Source: Bin87 sp965116785 (GTDB lineage Bacteria > Chloroflexota > Dehalococcoidia > Lucifugimonadales > UBA3495). Taken from it: a DNA stretch of 64,000 nucleotides. The translations under genes were made by a program, and so were the position numbers. Shown here piece by piece: positions 53,284 to 62,040 of this stretch (positions within the stretch are counted from its first letter, which is position 1; the number at the start of each line of letters is the position of its first letter). The notes under the pieces are model-generated. The model saw only the letters and a program-made list of their open reading frames with translations. It was not told the DNA's origin and made no database searches. The stretch lies in NCBI GenBank assembly GCA_965116785.1, contig OZ220731.1:434001-498000 (forward strand), written 5' to 3'.

Positions 53284-53673
53284 TTGGATGTACTAGGTAC
53301 TCACGTGCTCCTTGAGCTTAGAGATTGCGACCCCCAATTGCTTGACGACCTGACCCATATCCGGCAGGAGATGCTGCGGGCCGCGTCATCGGTGGACGCG
53401 CACGTGGTCGGGGAGTCGTTTCACCAATTTACGCCCCAGGGCGTAACGGGCATTCTGTCCATCGCCGAATCCCACATTTCCATCCATACCTGGCCGGAGC
53501 ACGGCTACGCGGCGGCGGACATCTTCACCTGCGGTGACCAAACCATGCCGGAACGCGCGGCGGCGGTGATAATTGAAGCGCTGCGCTGCCGGGATCCTGA
53601 GATCACACAGATCCGCCGCGGGCTGATGGGTGCGCACGTTGTAGAACTGCACGCGGCGCACCACCTCATCTGA
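53284..53673 (+). CDS. speD: S-adenosylmethionine decarboxylase proenzyme
   Basis: This 129-residue enzyme makes decarboxylated SAM for polyamine synthesis. The self-cleavage site is within SIAESHISIHTWPEHGYAAADIF; cleavage before the Ser of ESH would generate the pyruvoyl group, as in the short prokaryotic class (1b) enzymes. The later CG in DIFTCGDQTMPERA matches the second conserved Cys. TTG 53284 is the start, with CACGGAGGAAAGGGTGA upstream. The spermidine synthase gene follows 99 bases later. Confidence 0.95.
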   Translation: MDVLGTHVLLELRDCDPQLLDDLTHIRQEMLRAASSVDAHVVGESFHQFTPQGVTGILSIAESHISIHTWPEHGYAAADIFTCGDQTMPERAAAVIIEALRCRDPEITQIRRGLMGAHVVELHAAHHLI

Positions 53674-53772
53674 CGCCTACTCGCACCCCGATCGGTATGA
53701 CGGTCGGTTTGCCGGCCGCATGAGCAGGGCGTGTCTGCGCCAGATTGATCCCCGGTTGACGAAGGAGTCCCG

Positions 53773-54702
53773 ATGGCCAGCTACCCGATGGAAGAGATCA
53801 CCGGCAAGTGGGTGATTGAGACCGTGATGCCCGACCTCGCAATCATGCTCAAGGTGGACGAGGTTCTCTATTCAGGTCACACAGGATACCAACGGGTTGA
53901 AGTTGTCCATTCTGAAGTGTACGGGCGCAGTCTGCTCCTGGACGGCAAGACTCAGTCGACCGAGCGGGACGAGCACATTTACCATGAGACGCTGGTCCAT
54001 CCGGCCATGCTGTTCCATCCCGACCCGCGCCGGGTGTTCATCGGGGGCGGCGGCGAAGGCGGAACGCTGCGGGAAGCCCTGGCGCACCGGTCAGTGGAAA
54101 AGGTAACTATGGTCGACCTGGACCAACAGGTGGTCGATCTGTGCCGGCAGCATCTCCCGCAGCATCACGGGGGAGCCTTCGACGACCGGCGGGCCGAGTT
54201 AGTGTTCGACGACGCCCGGGGTTTTCTCGAGACCACCGACCAACGCTTCGACGTGATGATCATGGACTTGGTGGATCCCCTGGAGGGCGGGCCGGCGTAC
54301 CTTCTGTACACCGAAGAATATTACGAAATCGTCCGCGCGCGGTTGAACCCGGGTGGAATCCTCGTAACCCAGTCCGGTCCGGCTGGATTCCTGAGCCTGC
54401 ACGAATGTTTCACAACCATATACAAGACGCTGGAAAGCGTCTTCGCCCATTCCGTCCCCTACCAGGTCCACATCCCGTCCTTCATCACGCTGTGGGGATT
54501 CACCCTCGCGTCTGACTCTCCCCTGCCGGACCTGTCCCCTCCCGACGTGGCCGGGCTCCTCGAGGGACGGATCACGAAGACCCTGCGGCACTACGATGGG
54601 CAGAGCCACGAGGCGATGTTCGCTCTTCCCCGGCACATTCGAGACGGCATCGCGGCGGAACAACGCATCAACCGGGACGATTCCCCGGTTTTCATGGTTT
54701 AG
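53773..54702 (+). CDS. speE: Spermidine synthase
   Basis: The 309-residue aminopropyltransferase uses decarboxylated SAM. It has LLLDGKTQSTERDEHIYHETLVHPAM (the ETLVHP block), GGGGEGGTLREALAHRSVEKVTMVDLD (the cofactor site), and MIMDLVDPLEGGPAYLLYTEEYYEIVR. The catalytic Asp lies in DLVDP. Length is typical and the start ATG 53773 follows GACGAAGGAGTCCCG. With speD it completes spermidine synthesis from putrescine, whose source is outside the window. Confidence 0.95.
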   Translation: MASYPMEEITGKWVIETVMPDLAIMLKVDEVLYSGHTGYQRVEVVHSEVYGRSLLLDGKTQSTERDEHIYHETLVHPAMLFHPDPRRVFIGGGGEGGTLREALAHRSVEKVTMVDLDQQVVDLCRQHLPQHHGGAFDDRRAELVFDDARGFLETTDQRFDVMIMDLVDPLEGGPAYLLYTEEYYEIVRARLNPGGILVTQSGPAGFLSLHECFTTIYKTLESVFAHSVPYQVHIPSFITLWGFTLASDSPLPDLSPPDVAGLLEGRITKTLRHYDGQSHEAMFALPRHIRDGIAAEQRINRDDSPVFMV

Positions 54703-54719
54703 ATTTCAAGCGCCGACCG

Positions 54720-55244
54720 TCAGGTCGTCGGCGCGGCGGAGTCGCGGGTTCCCAATTGCGCCGCCGCTAGTTCCGGGAAATTGTCCAGAGGCATAACCTC
54801 GCCGGACGCCTCCCAATTGTCCACCAGTTCGCGGATCGAATCGGGTACGCGCCTGGTTTCCCCGGTGTCCGCGCGGAACCCTACGTATATCGCCTCAATG
54901 GTGGTGAGCGGCGTGTCGTCCGAAGTACCGTCCGCCGCGAAAATGGCGACTTCCATCGCCATGCTGGTGTTGCCGATGCGAGCCACGCGCGCCCGCAGAT
55001 CCAGCATTTCGTCCACCCTGACCGGCGCCTTGTACTCAATGGTGACCTTGGCGACAGCGCTGTCGAAATATCCCGCCGCCGCGACGCGGTAGATGCCGAA
55101 CCCCAGGTTGCGGAAGTATTCTGCCTGGGCGATTTCCAGCCAGCCCAAATAGCTGCCGTTGAATGCGATGCCTTGCGCGTCGCATTCCTGCCACCGCACG
55201 CGGACGTCCATGCCGAAACGGTAGTCTGACCGCAGGTGCGTCAT
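54720..55244 (-). CDS. Acyl-CoA thioesterase, YbgC/FadM-like hotdog fold
   Basis: A 174-residue hotdog-fold protein. FGMDVRVRWQECDAQGIAFNGSYLGWLEIAQAEYFRNLG holds the catalytic Asp region (ECDAQGI, corresponding to the D-x-x-G of 4-hydroxybenzoyl-CoA thioesterases), followed by KVTIEYKAPVRVDEMLDLRARVARIGNTSM. The role is probably hydrolysis of short or medium acyl-CoA. It starts at ATG 55244, one base after the trmD stop, so it is the second gene of a trmD operon. Confidence 0.88.
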   Translation of the reverse strand: MTHLRSDYRFGMDVRVRWQECDAQGIAFNGSYLGWLEIAQAEYFRNLGFGIYRVAAAGYFDSAVAKVTIEYKAPVRVDEMLDLRARVARIGNTSMAMEVAIFAADGTSDDTPLTTIEAIYVGFRADTGETRRVPDSIRELVDNWEASGEVMPLDNFPELAAAQLGTRDSAAPTT

Positions 55245-55245
55245 A

Positions 55246-56001
55246 TCAATACGGCGTTCCGCTCCACCCCAGGCTGGCCAGGAAGACGCGGTCGGAATTG
55301 GTCAACGGGGCGGTCTCCAGCAGATCGGGACGCAGGCGCAACGTCCGTTCCAGGGATTGCCGCCTGCGCCACCGTTCGATATCGGCGTGGTTGCCGGACC
55401 TGAGTACCTCGGGGACGGCCATGCCGCGGAACTCCGGCGGGCGCGTGTACAGCGGGTGTTGGAGCAGGCCCGAGGTGATGCTGTCGTGCTCCACATTCTC
55501 CGACGAACCCACCACTTCAGGCACGAAGCGGGAAACCGCGTCGATAATCACCATGGCCGCCAACTCACCGCCGGTGAGCACATAGTCGCCGATGGAAACC
55601 TCGTGAGTGGTCAAACCCGCCCGAATGCGCTCGTCGACGCCAGCGTAGTGCCCGCAGATGAGGATCATACCCGGCGCCCTGGCAAACTCGTCCACCAAGT
55701 CCTGGTTCAGGACGGCGCCTTGAGGAGAGGTGAGGACCACGGGTGTCGCCAACCGCTCGCCGGAGGGAACGTTCGCCAGTGCAGCCTCCACGGCAGCGAA
55801 CACTGGATCGGGTTTCATCACCATCCCTGGTCCCCCGCCGAACTGATAGTCGTCGGCGGTGCCGTGCCGGTCTGTCGCATACTTCCGTATGTCGACGGTT
55901 TCGAGCGAAACCAGCCCGCCGCGAATTGCCCTTCCCAGCACGCTGTACTCCTCAATGAACCGGAAAGCGTCCGGGAACAGCGTCAGGACGGTAAACCTCA
56001 T
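55246..56001 (-). CDS. trmD: tRNA (guanine-N1)-methyltransferase
   Basis: This 251-residue SPOUT methyltransferase makes m1G37 in tRNAs. The knot region is ILICGHYAGVDERIR and VSIGDYVLTGGELAAMVIIDAVSR, both diagnostic of TrmD. FGGGPGMVMKPDPVFAA is the N-terminal SAM-side motif, and the C-terminal WRRRQSLERTLRLRPDLL segment is the tRNA-binding helix. Start ATG 56001 (MRFTVLTLFPDAF). The usual rpsP-rimM-trmD-rplS neighbours are absent; the thioesterase takes the downstream position. Confidence 0.96.
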   Translation of the reverse strand: MRFTVLTLFPDAFRFIEEYSVLGRAIRGGLVSLETVDIRKYATDRHGTADDYQFGGGPGMVMKPDPVFAAVEAALANVPSGERLATPVVLTSPQGAVLNQDLVDEFARAPGMILICGHYAGVDERIRAGLTTHEVSIGDYVLTGGELAAMVIIDAVSRFVPEVVGSSENVEHDSITSGLLQHPLYTRPPEFRGMAVPEVLRSGNHADIERWRRRQSLERTLRLRPDLLETAPLTNSDRVFLASLGWSGTPY

Positions 56002-56081
56002 TGGGATTTGTGAACGGGCGGCGCTTTCCTCCTCGCCTTAGCCGGCGCCGCCAGCGTGCATTGGATCAGCCCGGTATGAGA

Positions 56082-57335
56082 CTACGCGGGCTGCAGTTCC
56101 CGTGTGGCCAGCCGATTGGTGTAGGCCTCGCCGCCTTTCATGATGAGAAGCAAGCGTTCGCGATCCCTCAGCACCGAGATGTTCTTCAGTGGGTCGCCGT
56201 CCACTACCAGGACATCCGCCTGTTTGCCGGCTTCGATCGTGCCAACCTCATTGCCGATGCCGCAGCACTCGGCGGCGTGCCCGGTGGCGGCTTGGATGGC
56301 CAGCATGGTGCTCATGCCCTTCTCGACCATCAGCTCCAGCTCGCGAGCGTTGTCGCCGTGGACGAAACCGCCAGCGTCGGTGCCGGCCACGATGCGGACA
56401 CCCTCCTTGATGGCAAGCTCGGTGCTCCGGATGTGAATATCCATCAGCGCCTGTGCGCGCACCCTGATGTGGGGTGCGCTGACCGTGCTGTGGAAGTCGT
56501 ACACCTCAAAGGTGGGCGTGAAGAAGGTCCCCTGGTCGGCCATCATCTTGAGCATCTCGGGGTCAGTGGCCAGGTAGCAGCCGTGCTCGATGGAACCCGC
56601 GCCCGCCTTGATGGCAATGGGCAGGCCGGTGCCACCCACCGCGTGGCAGAGGGTGCTGCGTCCCAGGGCCGCAGCCTCGTCAACCAACGCCTTGGCCTCG
56701 TCCAGCGCGTAGGCCTGGTCCAACGGGCCGTTACCGGGGCGACCGGATGCCCCGCCTGTGGTGGCGAACTTGATCTGGTCGGCGCCGCAGCGCACCAGTT
56801 CGCGAACCTTGGCACGCACGCCGTCTACGCCGTCCGCGACACCGTCGGGCGCAAGGGGATCATGACCCAGGATGACCTTGCGATGGCCGCTGCCGCTTAC
56901 CTTGTCCTCGATGCCGCCGGTGGGGGACATGATGTTGACCGAGATGATCAGGCGCGGTCCCTTGATCAGGCCCTGCTCCACGGCCATCTTGAACCCGGCG
57001 TCCAGGCCGCCCGCGTCGCGCACCGTCGTGTAGCCGGCCGCCAGCGTGTCTTCAATGACCTGGGCGGTGCGGATGCTGAACAGCGACAGCGGTTCGTCCA
57101 TGCCCCAACGTCCGGTCAGGCCGTATCCGCCGGAGGCCAGGTGGTCGTGCACGTCGATGAGGCCGGGCATCACGGTGAGCCCGCTGGCATCCAGCACTTC
57201 GGCTCCCTCAGGGACGGGCACCGCCGCACGCGGGCCGACCTCCAGTATGCGATCGCCGTCGATCAGCACCGTGGTGTTTTCAACCACGGGTCTGCCCGAG
57301 CCATCAATGAGATTCCCTCCAACTATTGCCAGCAT
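56082..57335 (-). CDS. Amidohydrolase family protein
   Basis: The 417-residue protein is an imidazolonepropionase/prolidase-like amidohydrolase. Metal-ligand piece MPGLIDVHDHLASGG; other blocks GPRLIISVNIMSPTGG, STLCHAVGGTGLPIAIKAGAGSIEHGC, GTDAGGFVHGDNARELELMVEKGMS with the catalytic Asp, and EAGKQADVLVVDGDPLKNI at the C-terminus. Start ATG 57335 is chosen, preceded by GAGAGGTCGGTA. The upstream extension lacks homology. Its substrate is unknown; a dipeptide or hydantoin-like amide is possible. Confidence 0.9.
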   Translation of the reverse strand: MLAIVGGNLIDGSGRPVVENTTVLIDGDRILEVGPRAAVPVPEGAEVLDASGLTVMPGLIDVHDHLASGGYGLTGRWGMDEPLSLFSIRTAQVIEDTLAAGYTTVRDAGGLDAGFKMAVEQGLIKGPRLIISVNIMSPTGGIEDKVSGSGHRKVILGHDPLAPDGVADGVDGVRAKVRELVRCGADQIKFATTGGASGRPGNGPLDQAYALDEAKALVDEAAALGRSTLCHAVGGTGLPIAIKAGAGSIEHGCYLATDPEMLKMMADQGTFFTPTFEVYDFHSTVSAPHIRVRAQALMDIHIRSTELAIKEGVRIVAGTDAGGFVHGDNARELELMVEKGMSTMLAIQAATGHAAECCGIGNEVGTIEAGKQADVLVVDGDPLKNISVLRDRERLLLIMKGGEAYTNRLATRELQPA

Positions 57336-57502
57336 TACCGACCTCTCATTTTCGCCGAACGCGCCGCCGCTTGCGCTACGCAACAGCGACACCGGGATAG
57401 TGATTGAATGGGGCGATGCTAATTTGGGCCCCGGCCGATGTCAAGAAACATAAACCGCGTAAATGGTCAGAGGACGCCGAGTTCGTCGGGGACCCTCTGC
57501 GA

Positions 57503-57508
57503 TATAAT
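57503..57508 (+). promoter_or_regulatory. -10 element for the TolB-like lipoprotein gene
   Basis: TATAAT followed by CGCTGC, 14 bases before the first ATG (57523) and 38 bases before the alternative GTG (57547). Confidence 0.5.
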
Positions 57509-57522
57509 CGCTGCATCGGATT

Positions 57523-58575
57523 ATGCACACACTGGGAAGAATATTGGTGAGACTAGGCACGAGAAATGCTCGTTGTTTGTACCTGTCCCTTTGTTTCGCT
57601 GTGGCCTTGACGTTGAGCGGATGTTTTGCCGGGAATCTGTTTGGCGGTGGTCTCCCGGCTATCGCCTATGTCGTGTCCGACGACGACGGTGCGCAGGCAT
57701 GGGTCAAGCACCCGGGCGACGATGAGGCCTCCCGCATTTCCTCCTTGAGCGCCGATGCAAAGACTCCGCGATGGTCCCCGGACCAATCCAAAATAGCGTG
57801 GATCTCCGTCGGCAACAGGACTGAGCTGATGCTCTACGACGTGAACAGCGAAGGCGTTTCTAAGCTCGTGTCAAACGTAGATGCCGACCAGCCACCGATA
57901 TGGGCTCCGGCGTCCGACCGGATCGCGTACGTGTCCGACGAAGACGGTGACCCGGACATCTACATGGTTGCGCTGGAAGGCGGACAGAAAACGCGGCTGA
58001 CCTTCAGTCCGGAACGGGAACTCGTCGGCGACTGGTCCCCTGACGGCGAGTGGTTGGTGTTTACCGAGCACGGAAAGGACGGCCTGTTTCTCCGCAACCC
58101 CAACGGGGTCAACCGTATTGAGTTGACTTCGGGTCCCGACTCCGACCCGGTCTGGTCGCCCAAGGGAGACAAGATAGCCTTCCTGCGCAGCGCCGACGGG
58201 CCTCGTGACGTTTACGTGCTCCGTCCTACAAAATCCGACAACTGGGCCGACGATACCGACGACGTTGCGGTTTCCGAAGAAGAGCACGATGAATTCTCGG
58301 TTGCCTGGTCGGACGACGGCAGGAGACTGGCCTTTGTGGTGCAGTTCGACGACCAATCGGAGATATTCTCCGTGTTGGTGGATGGCTCGGAACGGCGGCA
58401 ATTGACGCAAAACGCGGAGAACGACCTGGCTCCGGTCTGGGCGGCGGGCAAAGACAGCATAGCGTTCGTGTCCCATGCTTATGGCAACGCCGAGATCCTG
58501 TACATGAATGCGGACGGCACCGGCCAGATGCGGCTGACCGTCAACGACGCCGCGGACACTCACCCCGACTGGTAG
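57523..58575 (+). CDS. TolB-like beta-propeller lipoprotein
   Basis: The 350-residue protein has a signal helix with Cys 34 in LTLSGCF as lipid-attachment site. The rest consists of six or so PD40/WD40-like blades: LSADAKTPRWSPDQSKIAWIS, NVDADQPPIWAPASDRIAYVSDEDGDPDIYMVALEGG, LVGDWSPDGEWLVFTE, DPVWSPKGDKIAFLRS, FSVAWSDDGRRLAFVVQF, LAPVWAAGKDSIAFVSHAYGNAEILYMNADG. It would sit on the outer face of the membrane. Start ATG 57523 has no ribosome-binding site; GTG 57547 with GGAAG seven bases upstream would shorten the signal peptide by eight residues and may be the true start. Ligand unknown. Confidence 0.85.
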   Translation: MHTLGRILVRLGTRNARCLYLSLCFAVALTLSGCFAGNLFGGGLPAIAYVVSDDDGAQAWVKHPGDDEASRISSLSADAKTPRWSPDQSKIAWISVGNRTELMLYDVNSEGVSKLVSNVDADQPPIWAPASDRIAYVSDEDGDPDIYMVALEGGQKTRLTFSPERELVGDWSPDGEWLVFTEHGKDGLFLRNPNGVNRIELTSGPDSDPVWSPKGDKIAFLRSADGPRDVYVLRPTKSDNWADDTDDVAVSEEEHDEFSVAWSDDGRRLAFVVQFDDQSEIFSVLVDGSERRQLTQNAENDLAPVWAAGKDSIAFVSHAYGNAEILYMNADGTGQMRLTVNDAADTHPDW

Positions 58576-58600
58576 ACCCCCCAACTACGCCTTGGATCCT

Positions 58601-59215
58601 ATGGCTCACTCTGCGCCGGACCTTGACCCCGCCGACTTGGGCCCGCTGCTGGGCGGCCTCAGTGCCCCGCTGGCGGCGGTCTCGACCCGTTCCGGAGACG
58701 TCAGCAACGCTCAGATCGCGGTCGCCATCACGGCCGCGTCTATAGTTCCCCGGCGGCCCCGGTTGATAGTCCAGATCTACCACACCAACTTCACCCACGA
58801 CTTGATCGCCGCCAGCGGCGTCCTGGCGATCAACTTCCTGGAGAGCTCCCAACTGCCGCTCATCTGGCAACTGGGCATGCATTCGGGCCGGGATGGAGAC
58901 AAGCTGGCAGGATTGGATTACACGACCGGGACAACAGGCAGCCCTCTGCTCGAGGGATGTTATGGTTTCCTCGATTGCCGTGTGTTCAATGCCATGGACG
59001 GCGGCGACATGACCGCGTTCCTGGTGGAAGCCGTGGCCGCGCAAACCAACGGCGGCGAGCGGATGACCTGGCGTGAAGCAAGGCCGCGTCTGCCGCATCA
59101 GTGGGCCGACGAATGGGATCGCAAGATCGCAGGAGAAATCGAAGTCTCTCTGGAAACCATGAGCCGGGTGGACCCGGGAGCGTGGGCAGGTCATTTCGGA
59201 AATCGCCCGCAGTAG
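58601..59215 (+). CDS. Flavin reductase-like FMN-binding protein
   Basis: The 204-residue protein fits the split-barrel flavin reductase family. LSAPLAAVSTRSGDVSNAQIAVAITAASIVPRRPRLIVQI has the pattern of the N-terminal strands, and NFTHDLIAASGVLAINFLESSQLPLI follows the usual NT/..L...G.F.VN.L motif. Such proteins supply reduced flavin to oxygenases, of which the region has many. ATG 58601 is chosen; TTG at 58592 also possible. It is 9 bases before the next gene, and could be in its transcript. Confidence 0.75.
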   Translation: MAHSAPDLDPADLGPLLGGLSAPLAAVSTRSGDVSNAQIAVAITAASIVPRRPRLIVQIYHTNFTHDLIAASGVLAINFLESSQLPLIWQLGMHSGRDGDKLAGLDYTTGTTGSPLLEGCYGFLDCRVFNAMDGGDMTAFLVEAVAAQTNGGERMTWREARPRLPHQWADEWDRKIAGEIEVSLETMSRVDPGAWAGHFGNRPQ

Positions 59216-59224
59216 GGTGGTACA

Positions 59225-60439
59225 ATGCCGCCGATGCCCGCCACACACGCGTCGGGCATCAAACTCAAAGCACTGTCCGAGGCGAGCATGGACCAGGAAA
59301 TCGCCGAGATCGTCGCCAGGATTCACGACACGCCGCAGCAATCGGTACTCGCCGTGGCCGGGGCCGGGAATTACGCCTTGGCTTGGCTGCTGGGGGTCGG
59401 CGGAGCCTCGCGCACGGTCCTGGAGACGCGGGTGCCCTACGGCTACCTGGCAATGACCGACTTCCTCGGCGGCTATGCTCCGGAGCAAACGGTCTCGGCG
59501 GACACGGCGCGACGGATGGCGCGGGCGGCTTGGGCTCGGGGAATGTCGTTGCGCGAGCAGGATGCGCCCATCGTCGGGCTGGCGTGCACGGCCACCATCG
59601 CCACCGACCGCACCAAGCGTGGCGACCACCGTGCTTTCATCGCGACCTGGGATGACGAGTCGGCGACCACTGACGCCGTTGTGCTCGAAAAAGGCCTCCG
59701 GGACCGCGCCGGCGAGGAGGACGTGGTCAGCCGATTGGTCATCGCTGCCGTCGCCCGGGCCTGCGGAGTCGCGGCGGAGTTGGACTTGGGACTCGCCTCT
59801 TCGGAGCGCCTGGAGACCGAAACGACGCGGCACGCCGACCCGGTGCAACGCCTGCTGGACGGCGACGTCCGTTGGGTCACGGTCCATCCGGACGGGCGAA
59901 TGGTTGTGGATGGAGACGCGCCGCGGGCCCTGCTGCCCGGCTCGTTCAACCCCCTGCATGCCGGTCACTCTGAACTGGCGGACGTGGCCAGCAACGTGCT
60001 TGGCGCGCCGGTTGCCTACGAACTTTCGGTGTCCAACGTGGACAAGCCGCCCCTGGCCATCGCGGAGGTACACCGCCGCCTCGAGCAGTTCAAAGGTGTT
60101 GGCGCCGTGGTTCTCACGCGGGCGGAGACCTTCATCAAGAAGTCTCAGCTGTTTCCTGGGTGCGGGTTCGCCATCGGCTGGGACACGGTCACCCGGTTGA
60201 TCCAACCGCGATACTACGGCGGCTCCGACACTGCGATGCTTACGGCCCTGGCCGAGATGTGGGGACGCGGCAGCCGTTTCGCTGTAGGCGGTCGGACGGA
60301 TGACGGCGGCGCTTTCAGGTCGCTGTCGGACGTGGACATCCCGGATGGGTTCCGCCCCATGTTTACGGAAATATCCGAAGCCGAATTCCGCCGCGACCTG
60401 TCGTCGACGGCGATTCGCGAGAGCCTGGGCCGCAATTGA
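59225..60439 (+). CDS. CinA-like domain fused to a nucleotidylyltransferase (NMN/NAD metabolism)
   Basis: This 404-residue protein has two parts. Residues about 15-185 resemble the C-terminal CinA domain (NMN amidohydrolase PncC type): VAGAGNYALAWLLGVGGASRTVLE, VPYGYLAMTDFLGGYA, and GLACTATIATD. Residues about 237-404 form a nucleotidylyltransferase domain: LLPGSFNPLHAGHSELAD is the HxGH signature, and later SSTAIRESLGRN has the ISST.xR element. An NMN deamidase joined to an NMN/NaMN adenylyltransferase would couple two steps of NAD salvage; the adenylyltransferase target remains inferred. ATG 59225 is preceded by a TACAAT and a very short leader. A glance at motif loss in the CinA part would settle its activity. 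Confidence 0.8.
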   Translation: MPPMPATHASGIKLKALSEASMDQEIAEIVARIHDTPQQSVLAVAGAGNYALAWLLGVGGASRTVLETRVPYGYLAMTDFLGGYAPEQTVSADTARRMARAAWARGMSLREQDAPIVGLACTATIATDRTKRGDHRAFIATWDDESATTDAVVLEKGLRDRAGEEDVVSRLVIAAVARACGVAAELDLGLASSERLETETTRHADPVQRLLDGDVRWVTVHPDGRMVVDGDAPRALLPGSFNPLHAGHSELADVASNVLGAPVAYELSVSNVDKPPLAIAEVHRRLEQFKGVGAVVLTRAETFIKKSQLFPGCGFAIGWDTVTRLIQPRYYGGSDTAMLTALAEMWGRGSRFAVGGRTDDGGAFRSLSDVDIPDGFRPMFTEISEAEFRRDLSSTAIRESLGRN

Positions 60440-60462
60440 CACCTATTGGGGCCGTTGCTACG

Positions 60463-60918
60463 ATGAATCCGCCCCCAAAGCCTGCGGAACTCGACCAAGC
60501 CATGCTTGAACCACTGTTGCTCCAAACCTTCAACCCGGCCGACTACGCCGGAAACTGGCTGGCGGTGGTGATCGCCATAGCCATCGCTTTGGCTGCCATC
60601 GGGGCAATGTTCGCTGGATCGCAATTGCTGTCGGCTCGGCGCCGCTCCGCTGTCAAGCTGACAACCTACGAATGCGGTATACCTCCGACGCCGTTCGCCT
60701 GGTCGAATATCAACATACGCTTCTACATCTTCGCCATCCTGTTCCTGATATTCGACGTGGAAGCGGTTTTCCTGTTCCCTTGGGCCGTGGTGTTCCTACA
60801 GGAAAAGGCGGTGAACGGCAACGCGATACCCTTCTATGCGATGCTGCTGTTCCTCGGCATGCTGTTCTTCGCGGTAATCTACGGATGGCGCAAGGGGGTC
60901 CTGGATTGGCAGAAGTAA
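60463..60918 (+). CDS. nuoA: NADH-quinone oxidoreductase subunit A
   Basis: The 151-residue membrane subunit has three helices: LAVVIAIAIALAAIGAMFAG, YIFAILFLIFDVEAVFLFPW and FYAMLLFLGMLFFAVIYGW. The conserved TYECGIPP and DVEAVFLFPWA segments are diagnostic. Start ATG 60463 is preferred to TTG 60436, which overlaps the previous stop. It begins a complex I operon (nuoA-B-C-D-H in the window). Confidence 0.95.
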   Translation: MNPPPKPAELDQAMLEPLLLQTFNPADYAGNWLAVVIAIAIALAAIGAMFAGSQLLSARRRSAVKLTTYECGIPPTPFAWSNINIRFYIFAILFLIFDVEAVFLFPWAVVFLQEKAVNGNAIPFYAMLLFLGMLFFAVIYGWRKGVLDWQK

Positions 60919-61529
60919 ACCCGTCCGCGGCGTCGAGCGGCCTGCCGGCGGATGAACCGGTCTCTCCGCTGGCGATTCCGCCCCGCGCCACGGAAATCGT
61001 TCTCGGCACCGGAAACCGGCCGGGACCAAGCCTGCTCAACCAGGCCACCGACGGACGCGTGCCCGGCGTCATCACGACCACCACCGATCAACTGTTTGCC
61101 ATGGCGCGCAAATCGTCGCTGTGGACGCTGAGCTTCGGGCTGGCCTGCTGCGCAATTGAGATGATCTCCACCTACATGGCCCACCACGACTTCGACCGCT
61201 TCGGTGTGGTGACCTGGCCGTCGCCGCGCCAGTCGGACGTCATGATCGTCGCCGGCACGGTGGTCAAGAAGATGGCCGAACCAATCCGGTTGCTCTACGA
61301 GCAGATGCCGGAGCCGAAGTGGGTTATCGCCATGGGGAGTTGCGCCACCAACGGCGGGCCCTACTACCGGTCTTACTCTGTCGTGATGGGCGTCGATCAC
61401 ATCATCCCGGTGGACGTCTACGTCCCGGGATGCCCGCCGCGCCCGGAAGCGCTGCTGTACGGCATCCTGAAGCTCCAGGAAAAGATCATGGCCGATGCTG
61501 GAGACGGCAGTGCCGCGGCCTCGGCGTAA
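60906..61529 (+). CDS. nuoB: NADH-quinone oxidoreductase subunit B
   Basis: The 207-residue peripheral subunit carries the N2 [4Fe-4S] cluster. Cys ligands lie in GLACCAIEM (two adjacent Cys), GSCATNGG and VPGCPPRPEALLYG. The N-terminal 50 residues are a variable tail. The start TTG 60906 has AGGGGG seven bases upstream and overlaps the last codons of nuoA; the longer frame is a shadow. Tight overlap indicates translational coupling. Confidence 0.95.
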   Translation: MAEVNPSAASSGLPADEPVSPLAIPPRATEIVLGTGNRPGPSLLNQATDGRVPGVITTTTDQLFAMARKSSLWTLSFGLACCAIEMISTYMAHHDFDRFGVVTWPSPRQSDVMIVAGTVVKKMAEPIRLLYEQMPEPKWVIAMGSCATNGGPYYRSYSVVMGVDHIIPVDVYVPGCPPRPEALLYGILKLQEKIMADAGDGSAAASA

Positions 61530-62040
61530 CGCGCCCGAGGCGGACGCAGAGCCGCCGCCAGACCCCATCGAGCAGTTGGCGCCCGCGAAGCGCGAAACCC
61601 TGGACCGCGCCGTCACCGTCCTGGCGGATTACTCTGCCGTGGCCGGCGCGTTGGGAGATTTGCCCCAGGTAACGGTGCCCGCCGCCGACATCGAGGCGGC
61701 TTGCGCTGCCTGTCGGGACGACGTTTCTCTCGATTGCCGAATGCTGCTGTGCCTGGCGTGCGTTGACTACGAGGAGCGTTTCGAGCTGGTCTATTTCCTC
61801 CAGTCTTTGGCCAGGGAACAGTCGTTGGTGGTGAAGACCGCAGTGTCCTACGACAATCCTGTCGTGCCCTCGGTTTGCGCGGTCTGGCCCGCCGCAGACT
61901 GGTACGAGCGTGAGGCGCACGATTTGTTCGGTGTCGCGTTCGACGGTCATCCCGACCTGTCTCCCTTGCTGCTGTATCCGGAGTTCGATGGATACCCGGG
62001 TCGCAGATCCTTTGACTTCTACGAGTACCGGGAGTTCTAG
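61495..62040 (+). CDS. nuoC: NADH-quinone oxidoreductase subunit C
   Basis: This 181-residue subunit has the NuoC signature WYEREAHDLFGVAFDGHPDLSPLLLYPEF, followed by the GYPGRRSFDFYEYREF end. Residues 1-25 are a Pro/Glu-rich tail. ATG 61495 overlaps the end of nuoB by 35 bases; no better start is visible. It is fused to neither B nor D. Confidence 0.92.
   Translation: MLETAVPRPRRNAPEADAEPPPDPIEQLAPAKRETLDRAVTVLADYSAVAGALGDLPQVTVPAADIEAACAACRDDVSLDCRMLLCLACVDYEERFELVYFLQSLAREQSLVVKTAVSYDNPVVPSVCAVWPAADWYEREAHDLFGVAFDGHPDLSPLLLYPEFDGYPGRRSFDFYEYREF

Noticed and set aside
52994..53296. 100-residue frame upstream of speD
   Set aside because: Arg/Pro-rich composition without hydrophobic core or family pattern; it overlaps the speD promoter.
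60672..61529. 285-residue version of nuoB
   Set aside because: The first 78 residues are a shadow of nuoA in another frame; TTG 60906 has a good ribosome-binding site and gives the normal length.
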